A DNA stretch of 64,000 nucleotides from an uncultured Pelagibacteraceae bacterium (GCA_902528645.1 CABZTG010000004.1:1-64000); one strand, 5' to 3'; shown: positions 17,490-29,202, numbered from the stretch's first letter. Notes: generated by a model not told the origin, from the letters alone. A program made the numbers and translations.

Positions 17490-18491
17490 TCAGATATTTT
17501 CTCTAATCTTGTTTATTAAATCACCTCTAACTATTTTACTACAAACATTCAAAGAATTTGAAAATCCAATAAAATCTGTTCCCCCATGACTTTTTACAAC
17601 CGGAGAGTCTAAGCCAATAAAAATAGCACCATTATACAATCTAGGATCTAATCTTTTTTTAAATTTATTTAAATTTGAGTAATTTAATATCGCTGAAATT
17701 TTACCTATCACTGATCTTTTAAAAACTTTTTTCAATTCATTTGTTATAAAATTAGCAGTTCCTTCTGCTGTTTTTAATGCAACATTACCTGTAAATCCAT
17801 CTGAAACAATTACATTAACGTTCCCATCCATAATCTCATTTCCTTCTATATAACCTGAAAAATTAAAATTATCAGACTTTTTATCATTAAGTATTTGAAA
17901 AGTTTCTTTTATAATCTCATTTCCTTTTAATTCTTCTGATCCTATATTTAACAAAGCTGTGTTAGGCGTTTCATTTGGATAAAGAGATTTATAAAGTGAA
18001 GCACCCATAATTGAGAAATCAACTAAATTTTTCGAACTACATTCTATATTTGCCCCCAAATCTAAAACAACACTCATCCCTTTTTTATTTGGCCAAAGAG
18101 CAGAAAGTGCTGGTTTATCTATATTTTCAATCATCTTAAGATTTAATTTAGCTATGACAAGTAATGCGCCTGTATTTCCAGCAGATATTACAATATCTGT
18201 CTCTTTTTTTTTTACACTTTCAATTGCAAGCCACATGCTTGTGTCTTTTCCTCTTTTAGCAGCTTCAAGAGGGCTGTCCGTGCTTTTTACAATATTATTA
18301 GTATGTATTATTTCATAAAAATTTTTATCAAGCTTATCTTTAATTAGATGCTCTATTTCAATTTTACTTCCAAAAATCTTAAAAAAATTTTTTTTATCTG
18401 ATTTATGACTATGAATGATACCATCAATAATCTTCTTTGGTGATCCATCACCGCCCATTGCATCTACTGCAATTTTAGTAAAATCTGACAT
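17490..18491 (-). CDS. plsX: Phosphate acyltransferase PlsX
   Basis: IAVDAMGGDGSPKKII...SAGNTGALL...SDGFTGNVALKTAEG. Confidence 0.95.
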   Translation of the reverse strand: MSDFTKIAVDAMGGDGSPKKIIDGIIHSHKSDKKNFFKIFGSKIEIEHLIKDKLDKNFYEIIHTNNIVKSTDSPLEAAKRGKDTSMWLAIESVKKKETDIVISAGNTGALLVIAKLNLKMIENIDKPALSALWPNKKGMSVVLDLGANIECSSKNLVDFSIMGASLYKSLYPNETPNTALLNIGSEELKGNEIIKETFQILNDKKSDNFNFSGYIEGNEIMDGNVNVIVSDGFTGNVALKTAEGTANFITNELKKVFKRSVIGKISAILNYSNLNKFKKRLDPRLYNGAIFIGLDSPVVKSHGGTDFIGFSNSLNVCSKIVRGDLINKIRENI

Positions 18492-18501
18492 TAAAAAATA
18501 A

Positions 18502-18684
18502 TTATTCTTCTGGATCTAAAACTTGACGACCTTTATACATTCCAGTTTTTAAATCTAAATGATGAGATAATCTATATTCACCAGATTTTTTGTCCTCAAC
18601 AACATTTTTTGATGAGAATTTCATATTTTGGGATCTTCTCATACCAGTTCTTGATGGAGTTTGTTTTCGTTTAGGTACTGCCAT
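18502..18684 (-). CDS. rpmF: Ribosomal protein L32
   Basis: [19 protein letters not shown]. Confidence 0.95.
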   Translation of the reverse strand: MAVPKRKQTPSRTGMRRSQNMKFSSKNVVEDKKSGEYRLSHHLDLKTGMYKGRQVLDPEE

Positions 18685-18686
18685 AA

Positions 18687-19154
18687 TCAGGAATTAATTA
18701 CACTTTTTAAAAAGAAATTCAAAGTTTTTTTCTCTAAATTTTTAGCAAAATCATCAAAATAATCGACCAAAACATCAATTTCTTTAAAATCTTCTAAAAA
18801 AGATGAGAGTTTTTTTAATTTTTCACTTCTATTTAATTGGTGCCAAAAATGTATGTCCGAAACAATAGCGTGAAACAAATTTAAGTAAACTTTCATTTTT
18901 TTATTTATTGATTGATCTCCATAACCTATTTCACGAATGCTTAATTCCAATTGTCTAAAGTTAAAATCATAAATTTCCTGTAAAATATCCTTATTTTCCT
19001 TACTTTTATAGTTTTTTAAAAAGAATGCAAAATGGATAAGAAAGAATGTTAAACGATCAGAAAAGTTATCTTTTCGGTTTAAAGATTTGTATAAATCTTT
19101 ATTTCTAGAGTAATTGATTAAACTGTTATAAACATTTATATAATTTTCAGCCAT
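18687..19154 (-). CDS. Ubiquinol-cytochrome c chaperone-like (CBP3 family)
   Basis: [13 protein letters not shown]...[19 protein letters not shown]-type sequence and position next to rpmF/bamE. Confidence 0.55.
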   Translation of the reverse strand: MAENYINVYNSLINYSRNKDLYKSLNRKDNFSDRLTFFLIHFAFFLKNYKSKENKDILQEIYDFNFRQLELSIREIGYGDQSINKKMKVYLNLFHAIVSDIHFWHQLNRSEKLKKLSSFLEDFKEIDVLVDYFDDFAKNLEKKTLNFFLKSVINS

Positions 19155-19638
19155 GATAAAAATATTATATATATTTTTTTTTGCATTAGTAGTAACAAAT
19201 TGTTCATTTAAAGAAGTTGTAAAACATCATGGAGTTCCATTTCTTGAAAAAAAACAAAAGAAATTAGTAATTAATAAATCTACAAGCAATGATGTAAGAA
19301 AAATTTTGGGAACACCTTCATCAAGAAGTAAATTTGACAACGATGTTTGGATATATATTGAAAGAAAACAAACTCAATCGAAATTAAGAAATCTTGGAAA
19401 GATGAAAATTTTTAAAAATGATGTATTGGTTATTGAAATAGATAATTATGGCGTTCTTAAAAAAAAAGAATTTTTTAATATGAAAGATATGAATAAAATA
19501 AAAGTGGTCGAGGAGACAACAGAGGCGTCTTTTGCAAGAAATTCGTTCATATATGATTTTATGTCTAGTATGAGACAAAAAATTAATGACCCTCTTGGAG
19601 TAAGGGCGAAAAAAAGAAAAGAAATTAACCAGCGATAA
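19153..19638 (+). CDS. bamE: Outer membrane assembly lipoprotein BamE (SmpA/OmlA)
   Basis: VTNCSF lipobox; [34 protein letters not shown]. Confidence 0.8.
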   Translation: MIKILYIFFFALVVTNCSFKEVVKHHGVPFLEKKQKKLVINKSTSNDVRKILGTPSSRSKFDNDVWIYIERKQTQSKLRNLGKMKIFKNDVLVIEIDNYGVLKKKEFFNMKDMNKIKVVEETTEASFARNSFIYDFMSSMRQKINDPLGVRAKKRKEINQR

Positions 19639-21730
19639 CAGCCAATAAAAGCAAGGCAACAATGTTTGTAATTTTTATCATCGGGTTTACAGCTGGACCA
19701 GCGGTATCTTTGTAGGGATCCCCAACTGTATCACCAGTCACTGCAGCTTTATGAGCCTCTGATCCTTTACCACCATGATTTCCATCTTCAATATATTTTT
19801 TTGCATTATCCCAAGCACCACCACCTGCTGTCATTGAAACTGCAACAAATAGACCTGTAATAATAACACCTAATAACATTGCTCCAACAGATGCTAAGGC
19901 AGCAACCTGTCCACCAATAGCAAATATTATCAAATATAAAACAATGGGTGACAAGACAGGTAACAATGAAGGGATAATCATCTCTTTTATTGCCGCTACA
20001 GTTAGTAAATCAACTAATTTAGCATAATCAGGTTTTTGTTTTCTTTTCATTATACCTGGGTATTTTTTAAATTGTCTTCTTACTTCTATAACAACTGCGC
20101 CCCCTGCTCTACCAACAGCTTGCATACCCATAGATCCAAATAAATAAGGTAACATTCCACCAATTAACAAGCCAACAACAACATATGGATTTGATAAATC
20201 AAATGTTACAACTATTCCCTCTAATTTTGAGCCAACTTCCTTAGAAAAATGTTTTATATCTTCAGTATAGGCTGCAAAGAGAACTAGTGCACCTAATCCA
20301 GCAGAACCAATAGCGTATCCTTTTGTTACTGCTTTTGTAGTATTACCTACAGCATCTAATGCGTCAGTTGTTTTTCTAACATTATTTGGTAACTTCGACA
20401 TTTCAGCTATACCACCAGCATTATCTGTAACAGGTCCATAAGCATCTAAAGCAACAACCATACCTGCTAATGCCAACATAGTTGTTACTGCAATTGCTAT
20501 ACCATACAAACCAGCGATATGGTTAGTAAGCAAAATACCGGCAACAATGATTAAAGCTGGTATAGCTGTTGCCTCTAAAGAAATTGCTAAACCTTGAATT
20601 ACGTTGGTTCCATGTCCAGTAGTAGAGGAACTTGCAACACTTTTTACAGGTCTATAATTAGTTCCTGTATAATATTCAGTCACCCAAATTAGTAATCCTG
20701 TAATAACTAATCCTATTATTCCACAATAATATAAACTCATTCCAGAAAATGATTTATTGTTTAAATCATAAGAATTTTCTAAACCTAAAACATAATCAGT
20801 GACTGGATATAAAATAACTAAAGAGGCTAAAGCTGATACAACAAATCCTTTATACAAAGCTCCCATTACATTTTTATTTCTACCAAGTTTAACAAAAAAA
20901 GTACCAATAATTGAAGTTAAAATACATGCTCCACCAATTGTTAGTGGATAAATCATCATCGATAAATCTCCTGGAAAAAATATTGAGGATAAAACCATTG
21001 TTGCAACAATAGTTACTGCATAAGTTTCAAATAAATCAGCAGCCATTCCAGCACAATCACCCACATTGTCACCAACGTTATCAGCAATTACAGCAGGATT
21101 TCTCGGATCATCTTCTGGTATACCAGCTTCTACTTTTCCAACTAAATCAGCTCCAACATCAGCACCCTTAGTGAAAATACCTCCACCAAGTCTTGCAAAA
21201 ATAGAAATTAATGATGCACCAAAACCAAGAGCAACTAATGCATTTACAATTTCTCTCTCATCAACATTAAATTTTAATAATAAATAATAATAAACAGCAA
21301 TTGATAATAAGGCTAACCCTGCAACTAACATTCCAGTTACAGCTCCAGATTTAAAAGCGACTGATAAACCATTAGCTAATCCTTTTCTAGACGCTTCAGC
21401 AGTCCTAACATTTGCTTGCACTGAAACTAACATTCCAACATATCCCGCTATACCTGATAAAGTTGCACCAATAAGATAACCTAAACCAACAAGCATATTA
21501 AAAGCGAAACTTACAATAACCAAAACAACAACACCAACAAAAGCAATTGTTTTATATTGTCTAGCTAGATAAGCTTTTGCACCGATTTGTATCGCTGATG
21601 CAATATCTTGCATCTTAGAATTTCCAGCACTTGAATTTAAAATATTTTTTCCAGTTAAATATCCATAAACTATAGATAATAATCCAGCACCAATTGTATA
21701 TAAAAGAATAGTTTCGATGGTTGATGTCAT
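19625..21730 (-). CDS. hppA: Membrane-bound proton-translocating pyrophosphatase
   Basis: [54 protein letters not shown]. Confidence 0.97.
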   Translation of the reverse strand: MTSTIETILLYTIGAGLLSIVYGYLTGKNILNSSAGNSKMQDIASAIQIGAKAYLARQYKTIAFVGVVVLVIVSFAFNMLVGLGYLIGATLSGIAGYVGMLVSVQANVRTAEASRKGLANGLSVAFKSGAVTGMLVAGLALLSIAVYYYLLLKFNVDEREIVNALVALGFGASLISIFARLGGGIFTKGADVGADLVGKVEAGIPEDDPRNPAVIADNVGDNVGDCAGMAADLFETYAVTIVATMVLSSIFFPGDLSMMIYPLTIGGACILTSIIGTFFVKLGRNKNVMGALYKGFVVSALASLVILYPVTDYVLGLENSYDLNNKSFSGMSLYYCGIIGLVITGLLIWVTEYYTGTNYRPVKSVASSSTTGHGTNVIQGLAISLEATAIPALIIVAGILLTNHIAGLYGIAIAVTTMLALAGMVVALDAYGPVTDNAGGIAEMSKLPNNVRKTTDALDAVGNTTKAVTKGYAIGSAGLGALVLFAAYTEDIKHFSKEVGSKLEGIVVTFDLSNPYVVVGLLIGGMLPYLFGSMGMQAVGRAGGAVVIEVRRQFKKYPGIMKRKQKPDYAKLVDLLTVAAIKEMIIPSLLPVLSPIVLYLIIFAIGGQVAALASVGAMLLGVIITGLFVAVSMTAGGGAWDNAKKYIEDGNHGGKGSEAHKAAVTGDTVGDPYKDTAGPAVNPMIKITNIVALLLLAVIAG

Positions 21731-21812
21731 ATAAGCCTTAATTATGTTGTTGGTTGTTAGTTATTAAAAATCGGACAATACAAAAAAAGCTATAAAAGGC
21801 AATAAATAACTT

Positions 21813-22772
21813 TTAAAAATTATGAAAATAACCTTTATTTTTAATGGCAATTTTATTCCCTTTTTCATCAATAATTTGTGATTTTTGACCACCCGAAGAA
21901 ATATTTCCAATTTTTGAAATCTTAATACCTAGAGATTTAAAGGTTCTTTTGATGATTCTAGACTTTTTTTTTGATGCAGTAAATAATATCTGATAATCGT
22001 CACCTTTAGTCACTAAGTTAATTTTTTTTAATTTTTTTAAATGTATTATTTTTTTTAGATTTTTAGAGATTGGAATATTCGAAATATTAACCTTATAAGA
22101 TAATTTTTGTTTATTAATTAATTTATCCAAATCTGCAAAAAGACCATCAGAAATATCTATAGAGGTATTAGCAAAATTAAATAATTTTTTTGTTAAATTG
22201 ATATGTAATTCTGGAAGATAATACTTCTTAATAAAATATTTATTGAGATCTTTTTTAAAAGAAAACTTTTTTTTTAATATTTCTAAGCCCATATAACTAT
22301 CACCTAAGTTACCCGTTACATAGATGTCATCATTAAATTTTGCTTTATTTCTGAATATTATATTAGAGGAAAAACCAACAGAAATTATTGTAAAACTCAA
22401 TTTGTTTGAAAAAACAGTATCTCCACCCGAAATATGAATCCCAAACTTTTTTTGTTCTTTCTTTAGTGATTGAGAAATCTTACTTAAATTCGATTTTGTA
22501 TATGTTTTTTTATTTCCAGAGCCTGAAATAAAATAATATTTTGGTTTAACACCTTTACAAATCAAATCAGAAATAGAAGATCTTAGAATTTTTTTAATAA
22601 CTAAATCAGGGTCTTTAAAATCAAAAAAATGTGATTTATCTATATAAGTATCTACAGAAACAACTAATTTCTTTGATTTATCGAAAAAAACATCATCATT
22701 TAAGTTAAGTGAATTTTTATTATTTAAAGAGAGTTTTGAAAAATATTTTTTGATTATCTCAAATTCATGCAT
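21813..22772 (-). CDS. thiL: Thiamine-monophosphate kinase
   Basis: VSVDTYIDKSHF, HISGGDTV, DISDGLFADLDKL, TKGDDYQILFTA. Confidence 0.9.
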   Translation of the reverse strand: MHEFEIIKKYFSKLSLNNKNSLNLNDDVFFDKSKKLVVSVDTYIDKSHFFDFKDPDLVIKKILRSSISDLICKGVKPKYYFISGSGNKKTYTKSNLSKISQSLKKEQKKFGIHISGGDTVFSNKLSFTIISVGFSSNIIFRNKAKFNDDIYVTGNLGDSYMGLEILKKKFSFKKDLNKYFIKKYYLPELHINLTKKLFNFANTSIDISDGLFADLDKLINKQKLSYKVNISNIPISKNLKKIIHLKKLKKINLVTKGDDYQILFTASKKKSRIIKRTFKSLGIKISKIGNISSGGQKSQIIDEKGNKIAIKNKGYFHNF

Positions 22773-23169
22773 TTGTTGATCTTAATTTTTTGGCAGCATT
22801 GTCCAATAATGCATTTAAATATTTTGTTTGAGAGTCATTTAAAAAGAGATTAGATGCATCAAGATATTCTTTAATGATTATCCTGATCGATACGTTGGGT
22901 TTATATAAGATTTCATATGTTGCAGATTTTAAGATAACTTGAAAAATTTTATCTAATTTAAATAAATTGAAATTATCACCTAAATTTTTATCTAATTCAT
23001 CTACTATTATCTCGTTTCGTTCAATTGTGCCTAAAACTATATCTTTTATAAATTTTTTAAATCTATGTTTTGGGAAATCTATTTTGTCGTCGTTATTAAA
23101 CAAAACACCATATAATTTTTGAATAATTATAACTCTAGGGTTGTTTTTTGGGCTATACTTTGTTTTCAT
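22765..23169 (-). CDS. nusB: Transcription antitermination protein NusB
   Basis: LDKIFQVILKSATYEILYKPNVSIRIIIKEYLDAS; position between ribH and thiL. Confidence 0.85.
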   Translation of the reverse strand: MKTKYSPKNNPRVIIIQKLYGVLFNNDDKIDFPKHRFKKFIKDIVLGTIERNEIIVDELDKNLGDNFNLFKLDKIFQVILKSATYEILYKPNVSIRIIIKEYLDASNLFLNDSQTKYLNALLDNAAKKLRSTNA

Positions 23170-23555
23170 TTTTGAGATAAAACTGAAACAACAGCTTTTG
23201 CTGCCTCAGCACCCTTTTTTTTTCTGGCCTTTGCTTGTTTCATATTTAAACAAGTTAGAATTCCATTTCCTATAGGTTTTTTTGAATAAATAGCTAAATC
23301 CATAATAGCATTAGTTGAGGATTGAGATATGAAATCAAAGTGTGGAGTTTGACCTTTAATAACACATCCAAGAGCGATGAAAGCGTCAAATTTTTTTAAA
23401 TGTTTTGAGATGGTCACAGGTATCTCAAAAACGCCAGGAACTTCAATTATTTTTATATTAAAATTTCTTGGGAGATTTTTTTTTGCACTATTTAACAAAC
23501 CCAAAGAAATATCTTTATAATAATCCGCTGTGACTATTAAAATTTTTTTCATCAA
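23166..23555 (-). CDS. ribH: 6,7-dimethyl-8-ribityllumazine synthase
   Basis: EVPGVFEIPVTI...ALGCVIKGQTPHFDFI...GNGILTCLNMKQAKAR. Confidence 0.93.
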   Translation of the reverse strand: MMKKILIVTADYYKDISLGLLNSAKKNLPRNFNIKIIEVPGVFEIPVTISKHLKKFDAFIALGCVIKGQTPHFDFISQSSTNAIMDLAIYSKKPIGNGILTCLNMKQAKARKKKGAEAAKAVVSVLSQK

Positions 23556-24652
23556 ATCAATTCTTGTTTAGTTATTTTAATGTTATACCCCTCTAAACCA
23601 ATAACTTTTTTTGGTGTTCTAGTAATTAATATCATCTTTTTGATTTTTAAATCTTTAATAATTTGAGCACCTATACCATAATTTCTGATAAGATTATCTT
23701 TACCTTTCTTTTTAATACTTTTATTTTTAAAACTTTTAAGCGTTTGAGTTACTGAATTTAAGTTAGAGTCTTTTATAAAGATTAGTACACAATTATTATA
23801 TCTTTTAAAATAGTTCATTGTTTTATCAAATGAATTGGGAAGTTTCTGACTTATAAGATAGTTATAAACTACATTTGATGAAATAACCCTAACACGCGGT
23901 ACGATTGATCTTTTTAAAGATCCTTTAATGAGAGCAAAGTGTTCTGATCCATCTAGAAGATTCTCATATATTTTGATCTTATATTTTTGATTTTTTACTT
24001 TGATATCCGAAGACTTTTTTAATTTTACTAATTTTTCTTTTTTTAATCGATAAGAAATTAAATCCTCAATTTTACCAATTTTAAGTTTATGTTTTTGTGC
24101 AAAATTTAAAAGTGCTTGACCCTTAGCCATTGTTCCATCTTCATTCATTATTTCACAAATGACCGCTGAATTATTCTTTTTAGCTAACTTTGAAATATCT
24201 ACAGAAGCTTCTGTGTGACCAGCTCTTACAAGAACACCCCCATCCTTTGCAATGATTGGAAACACATGACCAGGGGATACTATATCTTTTTTACTCACAT
24301 TTTTCTTAGAGGCTATTTTGATAGTTCTTGCTCTATCCTTTGCCGATATTCCAGTTGTGATACCTTTTTTGGCTTCTATTGAAATTGTAAACGCTGTCTG
24401 ATTTCTTGATTGATTTACAGGTGACATTAAAGATAAATTTAATCTTTTAGCTTGAAGACTATCTAAGGCTAAACAAATAAGACCTCTTCCATATTTAGCC
24501 ATAAAATTAATATTCTTTGCATTTGTATCCGAAGTTGACATAACTAAATCACCCTCATTTTCTCTTTTTTCATCATCAACTAAGATGTACATACCCCCTT
24601 TTCTTGCGACATTTATTATAGTTTCTATAGATGAATAATTATTTTTTTTCAT
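23552..24652 (-). CDS. ribB: DHBP synthase fused to a degenerate GTP cyclohydrolase II-like domain (RibBX-type)
   Basis: N-terminal DDEKRENEGDLV, AGHTEASVDISKLA, CEIMNEDGTMAKG; C-terminal NYGIGAQIIKDLKIKK retained but no GDVF-RCDCG zinc motif. Confidence 0.88.
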   Translation of the reverse strand: MKKNNYSSIETIINVARKGGMYILVDDEKRENEGDLVMSTSDTNAKNINFMAKYGRGLICLALDSLQAKRLNLSLMSPVNQSRNQTAFTISIEAKKGITTGISAKDRARTIKIASKKNVSKKDIVSPGHVFPIIAKDGGVLVRAGHTEASVDISKLAKKNNSAVICEIMNEDGTMAKGQALLNFAQKHKLKIGKIEDLISYRLKKEKLVKLKKSSDIKVKNQKYKIKIYENLLDGSEHFALIKGSLKRSIVPRVRVISSNVVYNYLISQKLPNSFDKTMNYFKRYNNCVLIFIKDSNLNSVTQTLKSFKNKSIKKKGKDNLIRNYGIGAQIIKDLKIKKMILITRTPKKVIGLEGYNIKITKQELI

Positions 24653-25232
24653 AAAAATAGTTTCTAACGTATTTTGAAAGAATATCTATTTCTACGTTAA
24701 CTAAATTACCTTTTTTGAGGGATGACAGATTTGTTAATTTATAAGTATGAGGAATTATCCAGATTTGAAAACCTCTTTTCGTCACTTTAGAAATTGTTAA
24801 TGATATACCATTTATACTAATCGAAGCTTTTTCGATTATATTTTTTCTCTCTTTTTTATCAATTTCAAAATCAAATAGATAAGATTTATCAATATTTTTT
24901 ACTGATAATATTTTCCCAACAGTATCAACATGTCCTTGGCAAATATGCCCTGAAATTTTTTGACCATATTTAAGAGGAAGTTCTAGATTAATTCTATCAT
25001 TTATCTTTATGTATTTAAATTTCGATCTTTTTATAGTTTCATTTGATAAATAAAATTCCATAATTCTTTTTTTTATTGAAATGAGAGTAAGACAAACTCC
25101 ATCACAGGCTACGGAAACACCTATATCTTTTAAACCTAATTTAAGATCAGATTTTACAAAAATATTAATTCCTTTTGGTCTTTTAATTATTTTTGTAATT
25201 AAACCTTTGTTGAAAATAATTCCATTAAACAT
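24639..25232 (-). CDS. ribE: Riboflavin synthase alpha subunit
   Basis: MFNGIIFNKGLI...VACDGVCLTL...GHICQGHVDTVG...SINGISLTI. Confidence 0.9.
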   Translation of the reverse strand: MFNGIIFNKGLITKIIKRPKGINIFVKSDLKLGLKDIGVSVACDGVCLTLISIKKRIMEFYLSNETIKRSKFKYIKINDRINLELPLKYGQKISGHICQGHVDTVGKILSVKNIDKSYLFDFEIDKKERKNIIEKASISINGISLTISKVTKRGFQIWIIPHTYKLTNLSSLKKGNLVNVEIDILSKYVRNYFYEKK

Positions 25233-25233
25233 T

Positions 25234-26337
25234 TTAATTTTTGTAAATAGTTAATTGATCACTAGCTAATTTTGAGTTTATCTTATGTTTATTATATTTG
25301 GTATTTAAAATGCTGAAAGAGGTAAAATTAACATGTTTTTTGTTTTTAGATAAATTTTTCGAACTTCTAAACATATAAAATTCATTAAATAATTTCTTTT
25401 GAAGGAAATTTTTTGTTAATATATCTCCACCTTCTACTAATAGATTTCTTATTTCCATTTTATATAGTTCTTTTAGAATTTTTTTTAGATCCAAATTTTT
25501 GTATTTATCTGTAGATCGCTTTATCAAAATAGCACCTCTTTTTTTTAAAAGCTTTATTTTTGATTTATCGTTAGAATTATGGAAAATTATAGTATTTTCA
25601 TTTTTTATAGATTTAGCTATATAACTTCTTAAATTTATTTCTAAATTTCTGTCTAAAATAATTCTTTTTGGGGAGAATTGACTAAAACCCTCCAACCTAC
25701 AATTTAGTTTTGGATTATCAATATTTAGTGTTTTGGCAGAAATCATTATACCATCACTTTTTAATCTTAAATAATGAGTTAATTTATCAGATATTTTATC
25801 AGTAATTCTCTTTGATATTTCGCTGTAAATAATCTTATTCTTTGATACTGCAATTTTTCCAATTACATATGGTAGGTTCTTTTTTCTATTAAAAAAATAA
25901 GATCTGTATAAATTTTCTGCATCTTTTCTTAAAAGTCCTTTTTCAACTCTTATGTTGTTTTGTTTTAATATTGAATAACTCTTGCCTTTTACTTTTAAAT
26001 CAATGTCATCAATTGAATAATAAACTTCCCTGATTTTATTCTTTATTATATTATTAGTGCAGGGAGGAGTTTTTCCATAATGATTACATGGTTCTAAAGT
26101 AACATACATTTTTGAGTCTTTTAAATTTTCTGAAGAGTTCAAAATAGCGTTATGTTCAGCATGAGGCCTACCATTATAGCCTGTTTGTCCTATAGATATT
26201 ATTCTATTATTCTTTACTATTACACATCCAACCGAAGGATTGTTTCCTGTTAAACCCCTTCGCGCATTAGCTAAGTTTAAAGCTAATTTCATGAAATTTT
26301 TATCTTGAGTTGAAAACTTATCTTTTTTTGTAGACAT
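25234..26337 (-). CDS. ribD: Riboflavin biosynthesis deaminase/reductase RibD
   Basis: NPSVGCVIVK...GRPHAEHNAI...VTLEPCNHYGKTPPCT. Confidence 0.93.
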   Translation of the reverse strand: MSTKKDKFSTQDKNFMKLALNLANARRGLTGNNPSVGCVIVKNNRIISIGQTGYNGRPHAEHNAILNSSENLKDSKMYVTLEPCNHYGKTPPCTNNIIKNKIREVYYSIDDIDLKVKGKSYSILKQNNIRVEKGLLRKDAENLYRSYFFNRKKNLPYVIGKIAVSKNKIIYSEISKRITDKISDKLTHYLRLKSDGIMISAKTLNIDNPKLNCRLEGFSQFSPKRIILDRNLEINLRSYIAKSIKNENTIIFHNSNDKSKIKLLKKRGAILIKRSTDKYKNLDLKKILKELYKMEIRNLLVEGGDILTKNFLQKKLFNEFYMFRSSKNLSKNKKHVNFTSFSILNTKYNKHKINSKLASDQLTIYKN

Positions 26338-26776
26338 CTAGTTTGTCCACAAATTGTACAAAATCTTGTTCTTCTCTAAAATTTCTATAAACAGAAGCAA
26401 ATCTAACATAGGCAACTGGATCAAGTTCTTTTAAACCCTCCATGACCATAGTTCCGATTGTATTACTTGCAATTTCATTCTGACCTAGTTCTTCTAAAGA
26501 TCTTGTAATTCGACTGATAAATTTTTCGACAGTTTCTGTATCTAAAGGTCTCTTTTTTAATGCAATGTAAATTGACTTAGCTAATTTGTCTCGATCAAAA
26601 GAAGATTTTCTTCCATTTTTTTTTACAACCATTACCTCACGATGCTGAATTCTTTCAAATGTAGTAAATCTTGCACCACAACTACATAGTCTTCTTCTAC
26701 GAATCGCAGTTCCATCTTCTGTAGGTCTGGAATCAACTACAGAAGTTTCCCCTTTTTTCTCACAAGGACAGATCAT
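26318..26776 (-). CDS. nrdR: Transcriptional repressor NrdR
   Basis: [42 protein letters not shown]. Confidence 0.95.
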   Translation of the reverse strand: MICPCEKKGETSVVDSRPTEDGTAIRRRRLCSCGARFTTFERIQHREVMVVKKNGRKSSFDRDKLAKSIYIALKKRPLDTETVEKFISRITRSLEELGQNEIASNTIGTMVMEGLKELDPVAYVRFASVYRNFREEQDFVQFVDKLDVYKKR

Positions 26777-28086
26777 TTATTCAAATTTTTATAAATTGGA
26801 AAATTAGAACATAAACTTATAACTTCTTGTCTCACTTCATTTTCCACTTTACTATTATCCTCTGGATTTTCAGATAAACCTTTTATTACTTTAGTTATTA
26901 ATTCACCTACTTTTTCAAATTCTTTTAAACCAAATCCTCTTGTTGTAGCAGCTTGTGAACCAAGTCTTATACCTGAAGTTATCATTGGTTTTTCTGTATC
27001 AAAAGGGATTCCATTTTTATTACAAGTAATATTGGCTCTACATAAACTCTCAGAGGCTATATTTCCTTTAACACCGAAAGGTCTCAGGTCAACTAACATT
27101 AAATGTGTATCAGTACCACCTGAGTAAATTTTAAATCCATTATTTTTTAAAGTCTCTGCTAACATTTTAGCGTTTGCTAAAACATTCTTTATGTAAGTTT
27201 GGAACTCTGGTTTTAATGCTTCAAAAAAACCTGCAGCTTTGGCAGCGATGATATGCATTAAAGGACCACCTTGATAACCAGGAAAAACAGCTGTATCAAA
27301 TTTTTTTCCAAGATCTAAATCATTCGATAAAATAATTCCACCACGTGCACTTCTAAATACCTTGTGTGTTGTGGACGTTACGACATGTGCATAGTCACAA
27401 GGATTTGGATATCCTTTTCCAGCTACTAAACCGGAAAAATGAGCCATATCTACCATAAGATATGCACCAACTTTATCAGCAATTTCTCTAAATCTTTTAA
27501 AATCAATTACTCTTGAATACGCACTACCACCTGCAATAATCAATTTCGGTTTATGTTCTAAAGCAAGTTTTTCAACATTATCATAATCAATTAGTTCAGA
27601 TTTTTTATCTACGTCATAACTTATCGCATTGAACCATTTACCTGACATTGAAATTTTTAATCCATGAGTTATGTGACCTCCTGAATTTAAACTCATACCC
27701 ATAAAAGTATCATTTGGTTTCAACAAAGCTAGAAACACGGCACCATTTGCTTGAGCACCTGAATGAGGTTGAACATTTGCGTATTTACAATTGAAAAGTT
27801 TTTTTATTCTCTCAAGTGCTAGTTGTTCTGCTACATCTACATGTTCACAACCATTGTAATATCTTTTACCTGGATATCCTTCTGCATATTTATTTGTAAG
27901 AACTGATCCTTGAGCTTCTAATACAGCTTGTGAAACTATATTTTCAGAAGCTATTAACTCAATGTGATTTTGTTGTCTAATTAACTCATCATTTATTGCC
28001 TTAAATAAATCTGGATCAGATTTTGAAAGACTTTTTTCAAAAAAATCCTGGTAAGAAGAATTTATATATTTTGTTTCACTTGACAT
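26773..28086 (-). CDS. glyA: Serine hydroxymethyltransferase
   Basis: [61 protein letters not shown]. Confidence 0.97.
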   Translation of the reverse strand: MSSETKYINSSYQDFFEKSLSKSDPDLFKAINDELIRQQNHIELIASENIVSQAVLEAQGSVLTNKYAEGYPGKRYYNGCEHVDVAEQLALERIKKLFNCKYANVQPHSGAQANGAVFLALLKPNDTFMGMSLNSGGHITHGLKISMSGKWFNAISYDVDKKSELIDYDNVEKLALEHKPKLIIAGGSAYSRVIDFKRFREIADKVGAYLMVDMAHFSGLVAGKGYPNPCDYAHVVTSTTHKVFRSARGGIILSNDLDLGKKFDTAVFPGYQGGPLMHIIAAKAAGFFEALKPEFQTYIKNVLANAKMLAETLKNNGFKIYSGGTDTHLMLVDLRPFGVKGNIASESLCRANITCNKNGIPFDTEKPMITSGIRLGSQAATTRGFGLKEFEKVGELITKVIKGLSENPEDNSKVENEVRQEVISLCSNFPIYKNLNK

Positions 28087-28093
28087 TTTTTCC

Positions 28094-28519
28094 TTATATT
28101 TTTTTTACTCTTTTTTTATGTCTACCACCCTCAAATTTAGTATTAATGAAAGCTTCAATACATTTAAAGGCAGTATTTTTTTTTGTCAATCTAGATCCTA
28201 ATGTTATAATATTCGCGTTGTTATGCAATCTAGATAATTTTGTGTTTTTTATTGAATAACACATCGCAGCTCGAATTTTTTTGTGTTTATTTGCAGCCAT
28301 TGACATTCCCATACCGGAACCACAAACTAAAATACCCATATTTTTTGAGTTAACACTGACCTTTTTACATAATTTATGAGCATAGTCAGGGTAATTTACT
28401 GAGACCTTTGAGTTATCAGTCCCAAGATCATGAAAATTGTATCTTTTTAGAAACTTTTTTTTAATTTGTTCTTTCAAGTTATATCCTGCGTGATCTGAAG
28501 AAATAAATATTTTTTTCAA
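28094..28519 (-). CDS. rpiB: Ribose-5-phosphate isomerase B
   Basis: [14 protein letters not shown]...[14 protein letters not shown]...[17 protein letters not shown]. Confidence 0.93.
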   Translation of the reverse strand: MKKIFISSDHAGYNLKEQIKKKFLKRYNFHDLGTDNSKVSVNYPDYAHKLCKKVSVNSKNMGILVCGSGMGMSMAANKHKKIRAAMCYSIKNTKLSRLHNNANIITLGSRLTKKNTAFKCIEAFINTKFEGGRHKKRVKKI

Positions 28520-28520
28520 A

Positions 28521-29111
28521 TTAGTTAAATTTGTAATCTAAAACGCACGCCACTAAATGGATTCTATTTTCCTCTCCTCCATTGAATGCATTATGATATT
28601 TAGTATTATTAGTAATCCAAACAGATCCATCTGCAGGCATATGTTTCGCAACATTATCAATAACCATTATAGAGCCCGGGTTAGTAATTATTGGAATATG
28701 GAGTCTTGGTTCTGGATCTCTGTGCCAACTTAAAGTTGATCTTGGCTCCTTTAATAAAATTCTTACACGTCCTAATTTATACTTTGAGGAAAGGACATCA
28801 AACACTTCTTTGAAATAAGTATGTTTGTAATCTTCAATAAATTCAGAATAAGCAGACTCATCTATCATTTCATCTCTCATAGCTTCATTTCCAGAAGAGT
28901 CTGGTTTAGTCCAGAACACACCTCTTGCTTTATTACCTTTAATAGAGTCTGGATCACCCGGTATTTGCGTTAATGAAATTGCACCAAAATTTGAAACACC
29001 ATCAACACCTGAAAAACCCTTGATGGTTAATAATTCTTTGTAAGCATTTTGAAGTTTGTTTACATCAAACTTAATATCTTGTTTTTGAAAATCGTTAAAA
29101 TTTAAATTCAT
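28521..29111 (-). CDS. Aspartyl/asparaginyl beta-hydroxylase-like 2OG-Fe(II) oxygenase
   Basis: SWHRDPEPRLHIPIITN...YHNAFNGGEENRIHLVACV resembles the HxD...H...R...H pattern. Confidence 0.6.
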   Translation of the reverse strand: MNLNFNDFQKQDIKFDVNKLQNAYKELLTIKGFSGVDGVSNFGAISLTQIPGDPDSIKGNKARGVFWTKPDSSGNEAMRDEMIDESAYSEFIEDYKHTYFKEVFDVLSSKYKLGRVRILLKEPRSTLSWHRDPEPRLHIPIITNPGSIMVIDNVAKHMPADGSVWITNNTKYHNAFNGGEENRIHLVACVLDYKFN

Positions 29112-29202
29112 TTGTAATATATTGTCTCCTGATATTGTTTAATATCTTTTTTAAGATATATTTGTATATAACATTTGTCGCATATTTTAAATAGATTTAA
29201 AC

